64,000 nt of DNA from Legionella sheltonii (lineage in GTDB: Bacteria; Pseudomonadota; Gammaproteobacteria; Legionellales; Legionellaceae). Made by a program: the position numbers and the translations under genes. The stretch is from contig NZ_JAPHOQ010000011.1 of assembly GCF_026191355.1 (NCBI RefSeq), forward strand, positions 1 through 64,000. Direction: 5' to 3'. The notes under the pieces were generated by a model. The model worked only from the letters and a program-made list of their open reading frames with translations. It was not told where the DNA came from and searched no databases. Positions 36,868-46,281 of this stretch are shown in pieces; the stretch's first letter is position 1, and each line of letters begins with the position of its first letter.

Positions 36868-37233
36868 ATGATAAATCAAATGCCTATCCATACACCAAAA
36901 TTTTTTAATTTTAAAATTAATGATGATCATAAAAATAAGGAAAAAAATCAGCCTTCACAAAATGATATGATTCGAATTGTATTTTTTGGTAGAAACTGTG
37001 ATATTAAGAAAGGTGCATTTGAAGGCAGTTTAGATCTCGCTCAAAAAGCAATTCAAGCTTTTGTAGATGATAAGCTACTACCTTTTCTGCAAGGAAAGAA
37101 CTTGCAAACGTTGATTAACGAGCACCCCCTTCGGGACATTATTTCTTCCGTCGATGAAGTTGATATTCCTAAGGTGTTGGAGTTTTGTGGGATTGATGAG
37201 TCTACACTAACGCATCAGCTAAGTATGAAGTAG
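36868..37233 (+). CDS. Hypothetical protein, first of two tandem paralogues
   Basis: A 121-residue soluble protein. The first ~40 residues are polar and lysine-rich. The core GAFEGSLDLAQKAIQAFVDD and a C-terminal DIPKVLEFCGIDESTL are shared almost unchanged with the gene at 37966, so the two are duplicates. AAAGGACCTCCT lies ahead of the ATG. No signal peptide, no membrane helix, no recognised family. Confidence 0.7.
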   Translation: MINQMPIHTPKFFNFKINDDHKNKEKNQPSQNDMIRIVFFGRNCDIKKGAFEGSLDLAQKAIQAFVDDKLLPFLQGKNLQTLINEHPLRDIISSVDEVDIPKVLEFCGIDESTLTHQLSMK

Positions 37234-37361
37234 TATAGGGCCATGCCATTAAAAAAGAGAAAAGGAAAACCAAACCTGGAATCAAAACCATAGGGCGTGT
37301 TGACAATTCATCTCCACCGCCTACGTGCCGCGACGTGTTCGCGGCAACCAGCCGATCTTAA

Positions 37362-37651
37362 TCAGTGGCAAATTTCTTCATAAAGATCATGCCATTCTGT
37401 ATTTAGGTTCTCAATCAAATTTAACTTCCACTGCCTGGGCCAATTTTTGAATCGCTTTTCACGTCGAGCAGCTTCTATATAGGTTTCATGAACCTCGTAA
37501 TAAACCAATATATGTACATTGTACTTAGCTGTAAATCCCGGAATCAGGTTGTTTTTATGTTCCCAGACTCGTTTAATTAAATCTGATGTTGAACCAGCGT
37601 ATAGTGTACCATTTCGCTTGCTTGCCATAATATAGACATAAATGACTTCAT
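37362..37651 (-). pseudogene. GIY-YIG nuclease (UvrC-like domain), probably frameshifted at its start
   Basis: The open frame from ATG 37628 encodes 88 residues with TLYAGSTSDLIKRVWEHKNN (the YIG part, here YAG, and the catalytic Arg), a VYYEVHETYIEAARREKRFK segment with the catalytic Glu, and a KNWPRQWKLNLIENLNTEW end. The GIY strand YVYIM lies just upstream in the same frame but without any start codon. The natural start, ATG 37651 behind AAGGAAG, is one base out of frame, implying a deletion in the TCATTTATG run. Such proteins normally begin MKSFYVYIMASKRNG, which fits. Confidence 0.65.
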
Positions 37652-37715
37652 TTTGCTTCCTTGTTTTGATCAGAGTGTTGGACTCAATGCGATGATATCA
37701 CCTAAATTTCACTGA

Positions 37716-37838
37716 TTACATTGGTAGCCAAATATAGGAACAAGCCATTGCGAGCATTGACGCATCATTTCTCTTCAATTTATCATATCTTGTGGCAACA
37801 GCTCGAAAATGTTTAAGTCGCGCATCCATTTCCTGTAT
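37716..37838 (-). pseudogene. C-terminal remnant of an IS5-type transposase
   Basis: On the minus strand the frame reads MDARLKHFRAVATRYDKLKR and on to a MACSYIWLPM-stop ending. The FRAVATRYDKL stretch and final IWL are typical of IS5-family (IS427/IS1031-like) transposase tails. The frame is open straight into the terminal repeat, so everything before is missing. Confidence 0.55.
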
Positions 37839-37965
37839 GCCGCGAACAAGTCGCGGCACGTAGCCGGTGGGGATAAATTGTCAACACGCCCTAGTTTCCA
37901 TTTTTAGGCCTAAGAGATAAACTCATCTCCGTTGAGAGCAAAATTTAGTTAAAAAAGGATGTTCC

Positions 37966-38319
37966 ATGAAATTGCAACTATATAAAACCACACCAAAAAT
38001 AGAAAAATTATTTTCTAAAGAAAACTCGCTAGAAGAAAATTCAATACAAGATGATACGATTCGTATCGCGTTAAAAAATTCATATTTAAATGTTGAGAAA
38101 GGTGAATTTGAAGGGAGCTTAGAGCTCGCTCAAGAAGCAATTCAGGCTTTTTTGGATAAGAATGTGGCAACTTATACCGCATATGGACAAGGTTTTGGTC
38201 TTCTACAAATTAACGACGCGACACGCGAGATTACTCCTTATGGAATTGATATTCCGATGATGTTGGAGTTTTGTGGGATTGACCAGTCAACACTGAGTAC
38301 GCAAATGGGTATGAAATAA
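37966..38319 (+). CDS. Hypothetical protein, second of two tandem paralogues
   Basis: A 117-residue protein paralogous to the gene at 36868: GEFEGSLELAQEAIQAFLDK, GIDIPMMLEFCGIDQSTLST and the final MGMK correspond. The N-terminal third differs. AAAAAGGATG lies ahead of the ATG. Tandem copies that retain the core but differ at the N-terminus suggest divergence after duplication. Function unknown. Confidence 0.7.
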   Translation: MKLQLYKTTPKIEKLFSKENSLEENSIQDDTIRIALKNSYLNVEKGEFEGSLELAQEAIQAFLDKNVATYTAYGQGFGLLQINDATREITPYGIDIPMMLEFCGIDQSTLSTQMGMK

Positions 38320-38515
38320 GCTCCTGTTCTTTGGCTGCATGAAGACAGACGGCAAAGTTGCAAAAGTATAATTTCCCTCCGTTATTCCGGATGACATGAG
38401 GAATCTCCCAGTGTGCACACTATTCTACAACGAGGAGATTCCTCGCTATCTCGAAATGACGAGGTCAAACGACCCTGTCGCTCTGCCTCGAATGGTAGAG
38501 GCGATTTCTTGATAG

Positions 38516-39229
38516 TTAATCTGTCGACAATTTACCTACGGTTCGTGCACAACACCAAATATCCACCTGTTTCACCCCTGATTTTTTTAAAGTGAATGCC
38601 AGTTCATTCGCTGTGCTTCCTGTTGTTAAGAGATCATCAATTATCGCAACATGCTGCCAGGGAAGTTTTTTACTTTTGAAGGCATGGCGTAAATTTTTTT
38701 GTCTTTGTTCTCCATCAAGGCTTGCTTGGGGTTCAGTATTGCGAATTTTTTGACAACTGGTTACATCGTAAGGCAAGCCTAATTTTCTGGCCAACAAACG
38801 AACCAAAACGGCGGCCTGATTGAACCCACGTAATTTAATTCGTTGTGGATGCATAGGAACTGGGATTAAACACTGAGGTAGATTTTCAAAGTTTGGCAGT
38901 GAATTAATCATTAAATGACTTAAAAAAGAGCCTAGATAAAGCCCCTCATGATATTTAAATTGATGTAAAAGACTACGGAGCGGTTCTTCAAAGGTATAAT
39001 TAATATAGGCACAGTCAAAGTGAGGTGCTTTTTTTATACAACGGCCACACATTTGCAGATGGGTATCCGGTAAAGGATAAGCACACTGTTGGCACGCAGG
39101 GCCTAGATAAGGCATGAATTCAATGCAAGAGGTACAAACTGCCATTTTATTATTATGAAATTGATTACATAAAGTACATATTGAGTACAAGCGTAAACTT
39201 TGTGTTAAACTCCATATTTTCTGGCGCAC
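38516..39229 (-). CDS. comF: ComF-family phosphoribosyltransferase-like competence protein
   Basis: A 237-residue protein. Zinc-finger cysteines at the N-terminus (CTLC, CTSC, CQQC and CGRC pairs) are followed by a type I PRTase domain with LRGFNQAAVLVRLLA and the PRPP loop VAIIDDLLTTGSTANELA. ComF proteins are needed for DNA uptake during natural transformation, probably with PriA/ComFA-like helicases. The first codon appears to be GTG (39229). Divergent from bioC by 36 bp, with the start regions facing each other. Confidence 0.9.
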   Translation of the reverse strand: MRQKIWSLTQSLRLYSICTLCNQFHNNKMAVCTSCIEFMPYLGPACQQCAYPLPDTHLQMCGRCIKKAPHFDCAYINYTFEEPLRSLLHQFKYHEGLYLGSFLSHLMINSLPNFENLPQCLIPVPMHPQRIKLRGFNQAAVLVRLLARKLGLPYDVTSCQKIRNTEPQASLDGEQRQKNLRHAFKSKKLPWQHVAIIDDLLTTGSTANELAFTLKKSGVKQVDIWCCARTVGKLSTD

Positions 39230-39265
39230 AAGTGTTGGATTCCTTTAATTTTTCCTGGTTTTATA

Positions 39266-40123
39266 ATGGCTGTTATCTACGAAATTAGCAAGACATTTAA
39301 TCAACATGCTTCTGAATATGAATTTGCTGCCAAAGTACAACAAGAAATTGGGGTGCGTTTATTAGAGCGTTTGCAGTATTTGAACATTAAACCTCAGCGT
39401 ATCCTGGATCTTGGATGTGGACCTGGCTTTTTTTCTTATGAATTGACTAAGATCTATCCGAAAGCACAGATCGTAGGTTTGGATTTAGCACAGTCTATGT
39501 TGATTGAAGCGCGAAAAAAACAAGGGTGGCGACGGAAGTGGCCTTTAGTGGCTGCAGATATGCGAAGTATGCCTTTTGTTACAGGTGCGTTTGATTTAAT
39601 TTTTGCCAATCAAGTGATTCACTGGGGTGGTTCTTTGACACCTGTTTTTCGTGAATTGAATCGAGTCATGAAAGCCAATGGTTGTTTGATGTTCACTACT
39701 TTGGGCCCTGATACATTTAAAGAATTGAAGCAGGCTTGGGCGCGAGTGAATCCTTACGCTCATGTCAATGAATTTGCTGACATGCATGACGTGGGTGATT
39801 GCTTGATGGCAGAGCATTTTTTAGAACCAGTAATGGATATGGAATTATTGTCGGTGCATTATGAAACGCTCCCTAAGCTGTTGCAGGCTTTGAAAGCTCA
39901 GGGAGTAAAAAACATTAACCCGCAAAGAAATCAGGGGCTAACGGGGAAAACAGCTTGGCGACGTTTTGAGCAAAATTATGCCACCCTGCAAACGGATAGA
40001 GGGAAATATCCGCTGACTTACGAAGTGGTATACGGTCATGCCTGGAAAGGGGAGCAAAGAAAAACCGAACTTGGAATCGAAACCATGATACCCATTTCCC
40101 AAATCGTTAGGCCAAAGAGATAA
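39266..40123 (+). CDS. bioC: Malonyl-ACP O-methyltransferase BioC
   Basis: Methylates malonyl-ACP to start pimelate synthesis for biotin. A 285-residue class I SAM methyltransferase: N-terminal ISKTFNQHASEYEFAAKVQ, SAM loop ILDLGCGPGFFSYELTK, VGLDLAQSML, FDLIFANQVIHWGG and a FTTLGPDTFKEL segment, all characteristic of BioC rather than generic methyltransferases. Not clustered with other bio genes in the window. Confidence 0.9.
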   Translation: MAVIYEISKTFNQHASEYEFAAKVQQEIGVRLLERLQYLNIKPQRILDLGCGPGFFSYELTKIYPKAQIVGLDLAQSMLIEARKKQGWRRKWPLVAADMRSMPFVTGAFDLIFANQVIHWGGSLTPVFRELNRVMKANGCLMFTTLGPDTFKELKQAWARVNPYAHVNEFADMHDVGDCLMAEHFLEPVMDMELLSVHYETLPKLLQALKAQGVKNINPQRNQGLTGKTAWRRFEQNYATLQTDRGKYPLTYEVVYGHAWKGEQRKTELGIETMIPISQIVRPKR

Positions 40124-40183
40124 ATACCTAGCAGTTTACTGGTGCATTGGATTTTGATACTTAGAATCCGCAGTTGCACCAGG

Positions 40184-41071
40184 TTACCTATCCAACTTAC
40201 TACGTTCTTGTAATTTCTTGGTTAAGTCAATCAAGGTAGACGCTTTTTGATCAAATATTTTTAATGCATCCAGGGCAATTTGATAATGTTTGCTGATTTC
40301 TTCTTCTAATTTATTTTGAGTATAAAGCGCTGCAAAGGTGGTTTTTTGATTCGCCAAATCAGAGGAGCGCCCTTTACCCAATACCTCAGCAGGTGCATAA
40401 CGATCGAGATAATCATCTTGCATTTGAAAAACTATGCCTAGATGGCTGGCATAAGTGCGTAAAGCGGCCTTATCGGTTTCAGAGATGGAAGAATGGGCAT
40501 TAAGCACCATTTCAATACACGCTAAAATAAGTCGTCCGGTTTTAAGATAGTGAATTTCTCTCAGTTGTTCTTCACTAATCGATGATTTGGATAACTCCGA
40601 TAAATCCAAACTTTGCCCGCTCACCATGCCACTAATGCCGCTGGCTTTAACCAGCTCCAGCGTAATGGCAATGACTTGTTTGGGTTGCAGCAGAAGAGAA
40701 AGATGATTTAATAATACTTCAATGGCTAAGGCTTGCATGCCATCACCCACTAAGATGGCAGTTGCCTCATCAAAGGCCTTATGACAACTCGGCTTGCCCC
40801 GACGGAGATCATCATTGTCCATAGCTGGAAGATCATCATGAATTAAAGAATAACAATGAGTCAATTCTATAGCCGCAGCAATCACATCCAGAATTTTTAG
40901 ATCCAGATCAAGCAGGCTCCCGGTTAAATAGACCAGGATTGGGCGAATTCTCTTTCCGCCAGGGAAAAGAGAGTAATTGATTGCAGAACGTATTGTTGCT
41001 GCTGGTACCGAAGATTCATTAATGATTTGACTAAGAAACTCTTCATGCCGTTGTATGTAATTACTGATCAC
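40184..41071 (-). CDS. ispA: Farnesyl diphosphate synthase IspA
   Basis: Condenses IPP with DMAPP/GPP to farnesyl diphosphate for quinones and undecaprenyl phosphate. The 295-residue prenyltransferase has the first Asp-rich motif DDLPAMDND (preceded by HCYSLIHDD) and the second in [21 protein letters not shown] near the start binds IPP. It overlaps xseB by 11 bp. The usual third partner dxs is not downstream here. Confidence 0.95.
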   Translation of the reverse strand: MISNYIQRHEEFLSQIINESSVPAATIRSAINYSLFPGGKRIRPILVYLTGSLLDLDLKILDVIAAAIELTHCYSLIHDDLPAMDNDDLRRGKPSCHKAFDEATAILVGDGMQALAIEVLLNHLSLLLQPKQVIAITLELVKASGISGMVSGQSLDLSELSKSSISEEQLREIHYLKTGRLILACIEMVLNAHSSISETDKAALRTYASHLGIVFQMQDDYLDRYAPAEVLGKGRSSDLANQKTTFAALYTQNKLEEEISKHYQIALDALKIFDQKASTLIDLTKKLQERSKLDR

Positions 41072-41282
41072 TTAATTGTTCATCCGAGCTGGGTTCAGCA
41101 GAGGTTAATATTTCTATTTTTTGTTCGGCCTTTTGTAACACATCTTGACATCGTCTGGCCAGACTAATTCCTTTTTCAAATTGTTTGAGCGAATCTTCCA
41201 GGGAAAGCTCTCCTTTTTCCAGTTGCCTGACAATTTCTTCTAGCTCCATGATCGATTGTTCAAAATGCATGTCCTGGCTCAT
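41061..41282 (-). CDS. xseB: Exodeoxyribonuclease VII small subunit
   Basis: A 73-residue helical hairpin, subunit of ExoVII, which degrades single-stranded DNA. It shows the family pattern [20 protein letters not shown] and [20 protein letters not shown]. The large subunit XseA must be elsewhere. Translationally coupled to ispA by an 11-bp overlap. Confidence 0.93.
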   Translation of the reverse strand: MSQDMHFEQSIMELEEIVRQLEKGELSLEDSLKQFEKGISLARRCQDVLQKAEQKIEILTSAEPSSDEQLSDQ

Positions 41283-41464
41283 AGATTTTGTCCTGATTGT
41301 TCAAAATGTACTGATTATACTGAGTTGTTCTCAGGATTCAATGTACGTGAATTAATTTTAATGAAAATTGGAAATCTTGACGAAGGCAAAGCCGCAACCG
41401 AAGCTCTTTTTTGCTTTTAGATAAATCGTGTATATTAGCGCCAACAGAATTTGATGGAATAAGC

Positions 41465-42817
41465 ATGAAAACAAAAACCCAATTTGTATGCAGTCAATGT
41501 GCCGCGATTTCTAAACAATGGGCGGGACAATGCACCCATTGTGGCGCATGGAATTCGATTGCGGAAGAAGGTATCCCGATGAATCGTAACTCACGCAGCG
41601 GGTCTTGGGTGAATCAACGCTCTGTAATTACTGCAGTAGAAGATGTCGTTATGGATAAAGAAGTGCGTATGGATTGCGGTTTATCAGAGCTCAACCGAGT
41701 TCTTGGGGGTGGTTTGGTTTATGGTTCAGTGGTTCTTATCGGAGGCGATCCAGGGATTGGTAAGTCTACTTTGTTATTGCAAACCTTGGCTAACCTTTCC
41801 ATGCAGGAAACTGTTTTATATGTCACGGGTGAGGAATCCCTACAACAAGTAGCCATGCGAGCCAAACGTCTTGGATTACCTTTAGCGGGATTAAGACTTT
41901 TAGCAGAAACACAGGTTGAATCGATTATTGCACACGCACAAAAAGAAAATCCTAAGGTGATTGTGATTGATTCCATCCAAACTATCTTTACAGAGACGAT
42001 AAGCTCTGCTCCGGGTGGGGTAAGTCAGGTACGTGAATCGGCAGCTCAATTAGTTCGTTTTGCTAAACTCACCCAGACCGCAGTGTTTTTAGTCGGGCAT
42101 GTGACTAAAGAGGGAGCTCTAGCCGGCCCCCGTGTTTTAGAGCATATGGTGGACAGTGTTCTCTATTTTGAAGGCCAAAGCGATAGCCGTTTCAGAGTGA
42201 TTCGCGCCATTAAAAACCGTTTTGGCGCAGTCAACGAACTGGGGGTATTTGCGATGACCGACAAAGGATTAAAAGAAGTAGCCAATCCGTCGGCAATTTT
42301 TTTATCGCGCCAGCCAGAACCTACTTCAGGGAGTGCCGTGATGGTCACTTGGGAAGGATCTCGCCCGATGTTAGTCGAGGTACAAGCTTTGGTTGATGAA
42401 GCACATGGGCAGCAATCCAAACGGGTGACCGTGGGTCTTGAATCCAATCGTTTAGCTATTTTACTTGCTGTCCTACACCGACATGGAGGAATTGCTACTT
42501 ATGATCAAGATATTTTCATCAATGTAGTCGGCGGTGTGAAAGTGACAGAAACTGGCTCAGATCTTGCATTATTAGCTGCGGTAGTATCCAGTTTGCGTAA
42601 TCGGATTTTTGACAGGGAAACGATTATTTTTGGTGAAGTGGGTCTTGCTGGTGAAATCAGACCAGTACAAAGTGGGCAGGAACGCTTAAAAGAAGCAGCA
42701 AAACACGGATTTAAACGAGCGATAGTCCCTTTTGCTAATGCGCCCAAGCAACAACACGATTCTTCAATGGTTATCGAACCCGTCAAATATTTACATGAAG
42801 TTTTGGAAAAAATGTAA
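41465..42817 (+). CDS. radA: DNA repair protein RadA
   Basis: A RecA-like helicase that promotes branch migration in recombination, and natural transformation. The N-terminal zinc finger CSQC...CTHCG, Walker A GGDPGIGKSTLLLQ, the RadA-specific KNRFG in AIKNRFGAVNELGVF, and the Lon-like C-terminal domain (FGEVGLAGEIRPVQSGQERL) are all present. ATG 41465 is set by GGAATAAG ahead and by the zinc finger; the frame to 41411 is unsupported. 450 residues, as usual. Confidence 0.95.
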   Translation: MKTKTQFVCSQCAAISKQWAGQCTHCGAWNSIAEEGIPMNRNSRSGSWVNQRSVITAVEDVVMDKEVRMDCGLSELNRVLGGGLVYGSVVLIGGDPGIGKSTLLLQTLANLSMQETVLYVTGEESLQQVAMRAKRLGLPLAGLRLLAETQVESIIAHAQKENPKVIVIDSIQTIFTETISSAPGGVSQVRESAAQLVRFAKLTQTAVFLVGHVTKEGALAGPRVLEHMVDSVLYFEGQSDSRFRVIRAIKNRFGAVNELGVFAMTDKGLKEVANPSAIFLSRQPEPTSGSAVMVTWEGSRPMLVEVQALVDEAHGQQSKRVTVGLESNRLAILLAVLHRHGGIATYDQDIFINVVGGVKVTETGSDLALLAAVVSSLRNRIFDRETIIFGEVGLAGEIRPVQSGQERLKEAAKHGFKRAIVPFANAPKQQHDSSMVIEPVKYLHEVLEKM

Positions 42818-43041
42818 GTCCTATCTGCAACGGGTATTAAAGCGAAACGAATAATTCACTGTCATTCCAAATGCAACCAAGGATTCCTACTGCAGCACCA
42901 CGCTAGGATGAGGACCTTTTGCACTCGGATGACGGGGACATTCGTCGTACCCAGGTTACACAAGCAGCCTTCGTTGTAAACGTTTTAAGAGTTTTAGACA
43001 CAGTCTTTATCGTATTGAAACTAACCAACATAGGAGCAATG

Positions 43042-44967
43042 ATGACTTTTCCCACCCAGCTAAAACGTGACTTTATGGATATGTTAACTCGCAACAAAAT
43101 TTCTCACAGTCAAGGTTGGTCCAATTTTATGGGGAATGTGAGGAATCCCACTGCGGTGGTTGTTGATGTTGAGAGTGAAGCGCAAGTTCAACTCATCATG
43201 AAAGAAGTTAAGAAGATGAATGATAAACGGACGCCACAGAATAAGATTACCTTAAGAGCGAGTGCCGGTTGGGAAGATAAGAAGAATGCAGATTGTTGTT
43301 TATTTCCTTGGTCTAAAGTTCAGGATGAAGAATATGGAGGCAGTTTTTCTTTCTCGGAAGTAGTAGGGGGGCGAGCATCACCTCAAAGCGAAGGGACGGA
43401 CATTATTATTCGTTTTAAAAAGAAATATCATAAAGCCAAAGTATTAGGACCTCTTGATACCAAGCCGTCATGGATTAATCCTGACAATCCGATTCATCAA
43501 CTTCCAGCGATGCTCGTGGAAGTAAACGCAGGAACTCAGATCGCTGAATACGCAGAATTTTTACGAAAGAATAATTTATCTTCATCGACACTCAGTATGC
43601 TGAGTTGGGCGAGTCTTGTAGGATTATCTATTCCTGGTGGGCATGGAACGGGGCGTGATGAACCTGCTGTAAGTGGCCTGATTGAATCAATCAGAGTGTG
43701 CGATTTGGATGGAACCATTCGTGAACTGACTCCTGAGCATCCCGATTTTGAGACTTTACGTGCGGCAAACAGTGGTTTTTTAGGGGTTGTTCTGAGTGTG
43801 AAGTTGCGTGCTGTGAAGGCCTTTAATTTACTTGAAACGGTAGAACTGTTTCATAACACAGAAGAAATGAAAGGCAAACTGGGCGACCTATTAAAAAACA
43901 ATCACTATGTGAGTTTTATAGGAATGCCCAGTTCTGCTGATTCTGAACTGAGCGAACACATTCACCAATGGCAAGTTCGGAAGTGGAATTTTACTACAGA
44001 GAAACCAACCCAATCCAGCAAAGCGACTTATGCGCCTTCAATCACTTCCTTTGTTCAAGAATTGGAGTTAAGGCTGGGGGCGGATTTGATGAATTTTTTA
44101 GTGAATTCAGAATTAAGAAGTTTATTACCCCAATTCATGTTAATTGCTGCCGCTGAAACGATTGAAAGTCGTGGCACCAAGCCCATAGTTGATTTTGAAA
44201 ACCATATTACCCATCCACAAGTCGCTTTTCCAAAGGTATTACGTGATGTGGATTATTTTATCCCTGTACAGGATGACAAGGCCGGCGAACAGCTGGAAGA
44301 AATACTGCAGCAAATTGAGCGTCAGATAAAAAGTGCAGCAAAACAAGGTGAGAATCCGGTAACTTATGCGATTTACGTTCGCTATTTGAAAGGTACCAAT
44401 GGAGGATTGTCTCCCACGAGTACTCAGGCACCTGATGAACGGATTATTGCTTTGGATGTGGTCACTCACCCGCAGGCGAGAGGAATTGCTCGTTTTGAAA
44501 CTACTTTTATGGGCACATTAAAAGAAAAAGGATTTGAAGTCAGAAATCATCTAGGAAAAGAGTTTCCCGCGGGAGTAGTTCGTTATGCTCAATTTTTAGA
44601 TCCTAAAAAAATAAAACAATTTATTGAAGCGGCAGAGCGTTGGAATGCAACCCCAGGTCAGAATGATGGGGCAGAGCGTTTGGCCATGGCTCCTTATAAT
44701 ACAAATTACTTTCAAGAGATGCTTGATCTCAGTCCTAAATTGGTCAGTGAGGAAGAGAAGAGTACAAAAGAGGAAATTCTTCCACCCAAACAGACGTCTT
44801 TAGAATATACTAAAGAGGAGCATACACAATTTTTAACTCGCTTACGCGAGGTCGTTGCGTTAATGCCTGTGCATCATGAAGCTGCAAAAAATGCGAAGGC
44901 CGCTTTTTTACAGACGTGTGACAGTGAGTTGGAAAATCGAAGATTACGTGATTTGGTGATTAGTTAA
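43042..44967 (+). CDS. FAD-binding oxidase (FAD_binding_4, lactone-oxidase-like)
   Basis: A 642-residue flavoprotein of the VAO/p-cresol-methylhydroxylase type. The FAD domain occupies roughly the first 270 residues (NPTAVVVDVESEAQVQLIMK, IPGGHGTGRDEPAVSGLI, LRAANSGFLGVVLSVKLRAV), as in aldonolactone oxidases. The later ~350 residues form the substrate domain and are less familiar. ATG 43042 is chosen because TAGGAG lies 5 bases ahead; the longer frame to 42919 crosses a dispersed-repeat spacer. The substrate is unknown; sugar lactones or alditols would be the default guess. Confidence 0.8.
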   Translation: MTFPTQLKRDFMDMLTRNKISHSQGWSNFMGNVRNPTAVVVDVESEAQVQLIMKEVKKMNDKRTPQNKITLRASAGWEDKKNADCCLFPWSKVQDEEYGGSFSFSEVVGGRASPQSEGTDIIIRFKKKYHKAKVLGPLDTKPSWINPDNPIHQLPAMLVEVNAGTQIAEYAEFLRKNNLSSSTLSMLSWASLVGLSIPGGHGTGRDEPAVSGLIESIRVCDLDGTIRELTPEHPDFETLRAANSGFLGVVLSVKLRAVKAFNLLETVELFHNTEEMKGKLGDLLKNNHYVSFIGMPSSADSELSEHIHQWQVRKWNFTTEKPTQSSKATYAPSITSFVQELELRLGADLMNFLVNSELRSLLPQFMLIAAAETIESRGTKPIVDFENHITHPQVAFPKVLRDVDYFIPVQDDKAGEQLEEILQQIERQIKSAAKQGENPVTYAIYVRYLKGTNGGLSPTSTQAPDERIIALDVVTHPQARGIARFETTFMGTLKEKGFEVRNHLGKEFPAGVVRYAQFLDPKKIKQFIEAAERWNATPGQNDGAERLAMAPYNTNYFQEMLDLSPKLVSEEEKSTKEEILPPKQTSLEYTKEEHTQFLTRLREVVALMPVHHEAAKNAKAAFLQTCDSELENRRLRDLVIS

Positions 44968-45102
44968 ATGGATTGATGTAACCTGGATGCAGCACAGTAG
45001 TGTTGCCTTAAAGTTAAGAAGAATCCTCTCTTTCATAAATGGGAGAAGGGAGGGCAACTGTGTGACACCCGGGTTACGTTTCTAAGGATACGAAGGTGAT
45101 AT

Positions 45103-46209
45103 ATGGACATAACTCCTTTTTTTAAATTAATGGTCGATCGAGGGGCTTCAGACTTGTTTTTTAGTGTGGGTGCACCACCTAATATTAAAATTGAAGGAGT
45201 TATTTCTCCGGTGGGGCAGGCACCTCTCAAGTCGCAACAAATGGCTGAAATTGCTTTATCACTGATGAATGATGATCAGCGTAAAGAATTTGAGGCCACT
45301 ATGGAGCTGAACATGGGGCTTTCTATTAACCAGGTTGGACGCTTCAGAATTAATCTATTTCGTCAGCGTGGTGATATTTCAATGGTGGTGCGCTACATCA
45401 AGAATAAAATCCCTTCAATTGAGCAGTTAAATTTACCTCTTATTTTAAAAACAATCGTGTTGGAGTTACGTGGGCTAGTTCTTGTAGTGGGTGCTACCGG
45501 TTCGGGAAAATCAACCACTTTGGCCGCCATGATCGATTATCGGAATGAACATCAAAGCGGTCATATTTTAACGATTGAAGATCCCATAGAATTTATTCAT
45601 CAACATAAAAAATCCATAGTGGATCAACGTGAAGTGGGCATTGATACGATGAGTTATGATAATGCTTTAGTCAATGCAATGCGGGAGGCTCCAGACGTGA
45701 TTTTAATCGGTGAAATACGAGAGCGTAATGCCATGAAACATGCCATTGCCTATGCAGAGACAGGGCATTTATGTATTTCAACTTTGCATGCTAATAATGC
45801 GAACCAAGCGATGGATCGTATCATTAATTTTTTTCCAGAAGACGCACGAAAACAAGTCTTGATGGATTTATCCCTTAATTTGCGAGCCATTATATCGATG
45901 CGGCTGGTCCCAGGGGTGAATAATCAACGTGTGGCAGCTGTGGAGCTCTTATTAAACACTCCCTATGTATCTGATTTAATCGAGAAAGGCAAAATAGATG
46001 ACATTAAGGAAGCGATGGAGCGTAGTACGGAGCAAGGTATGCAGACGTTCGATCAGGCTTTATTAAAATTATATCGAACTGGGGTAATTTCCAAGGAAAA
46101 TGCGATCAAATATGCCGACTCGAAGAATAATGTAGGTTTACAAATTCGTTTGAATAGTGCTGGAGATTTTGATTCACAAGATGACAGTCTAAGCATCGAA
46201 GATAATTGA
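45103..46209 (+). CDS. pilU: Type IV pilus retraction ATPase PilU (PilT-like)
   Basis: A 368-residue hexameric secretion-type ATPase assisting pilus retraction. It has Walker A VVGATGSGKSTTLAAMIDYR, the Asp box TIEDPIEFIHQHK, Walker B-like DVILIGEIR, and the His box HLCISTLHANNANQA. The PilU-like features are the FFKLMVDRGASDLFFSVGAP start and the ~20-residue tail beyond the PilT end (QDDSLSIEDN). It stands apart from pilT. Twitching and DNA uptake are the expected processes. Confidence 0.88.
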   Translation: MDITPFFKLMVDRGASDLFFSVGAPPNIKIEGVISPVGQAPLKSQQMAEIALSLMNDDQRKEFEATMELNMGLSINQVGRFRINLFRQRGDISMVVRYIKNKIPSIEQLNLPLILKTIVLELRGLVLVVGATGSGKSTTLAAMIDYRNEHQSGHILTIEDPIEFIHQHKKSIVDQREVGIDTMSYDNALVNAMREAPDVILIGEIRERNAMKHAIAYAETGHLCISTLHANNANQAMDRIINFFPEDARKQVLMDLSLNLRAIISMRLVPGVNNQRVAAVELLLNTPYVSDLIEKGKIDDIKEAMERSTEQGMQTFDQALLKLYRTGVISKENAIKYADSKNNVGLQIRLNSAGDFDSQDDSLSIEDN

Positions 46210-46281
46210 TATTTTTTGGACTTATGTTAAAATTTCACACAATTTGATTTCCTTATGTGATCCTTTGGCTTCCTTTGATGT

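Larger units (their letters stand above)
37291..37893 (-). mobile_element. 603-bp element with 56-bp inverted repeats carrying a GIY-YIG gene
   Basis: The termini 37291-37346 and 37838-37893 are inverted copies matching at 52 of 56 positions. Each begins TAGGGCGTGTTGACAATT and ends in an internal palindrome TGCCGCGA...TTCGCGGCA. A TA on each outer edge could be the target duplication. Inside, on the minus strand, are the last ~37 codons of an IS5-like transposase (stop at 37716) and a GIY-YIG gene. The unit splits a tandem gene pair, and looks like a decayed IS or a palindrome-based element with nuclease cargo. Confidence 0.75.

Noticed and set aside
37716..37838. Treating the IS5-like tail as a functional gene
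   Set aside because: Only about 37 C-terminal codons remain and they run straight from the terminal repeat; no catalytic residues are present.
42919..43041. Extended start of the FAD oxidase at 42919
   Set aside because: This part overlaps a dispersed-repeat spacer (CGGATGACGGGGACATTCGT), and a good ribosome-binding site exists before 43042.
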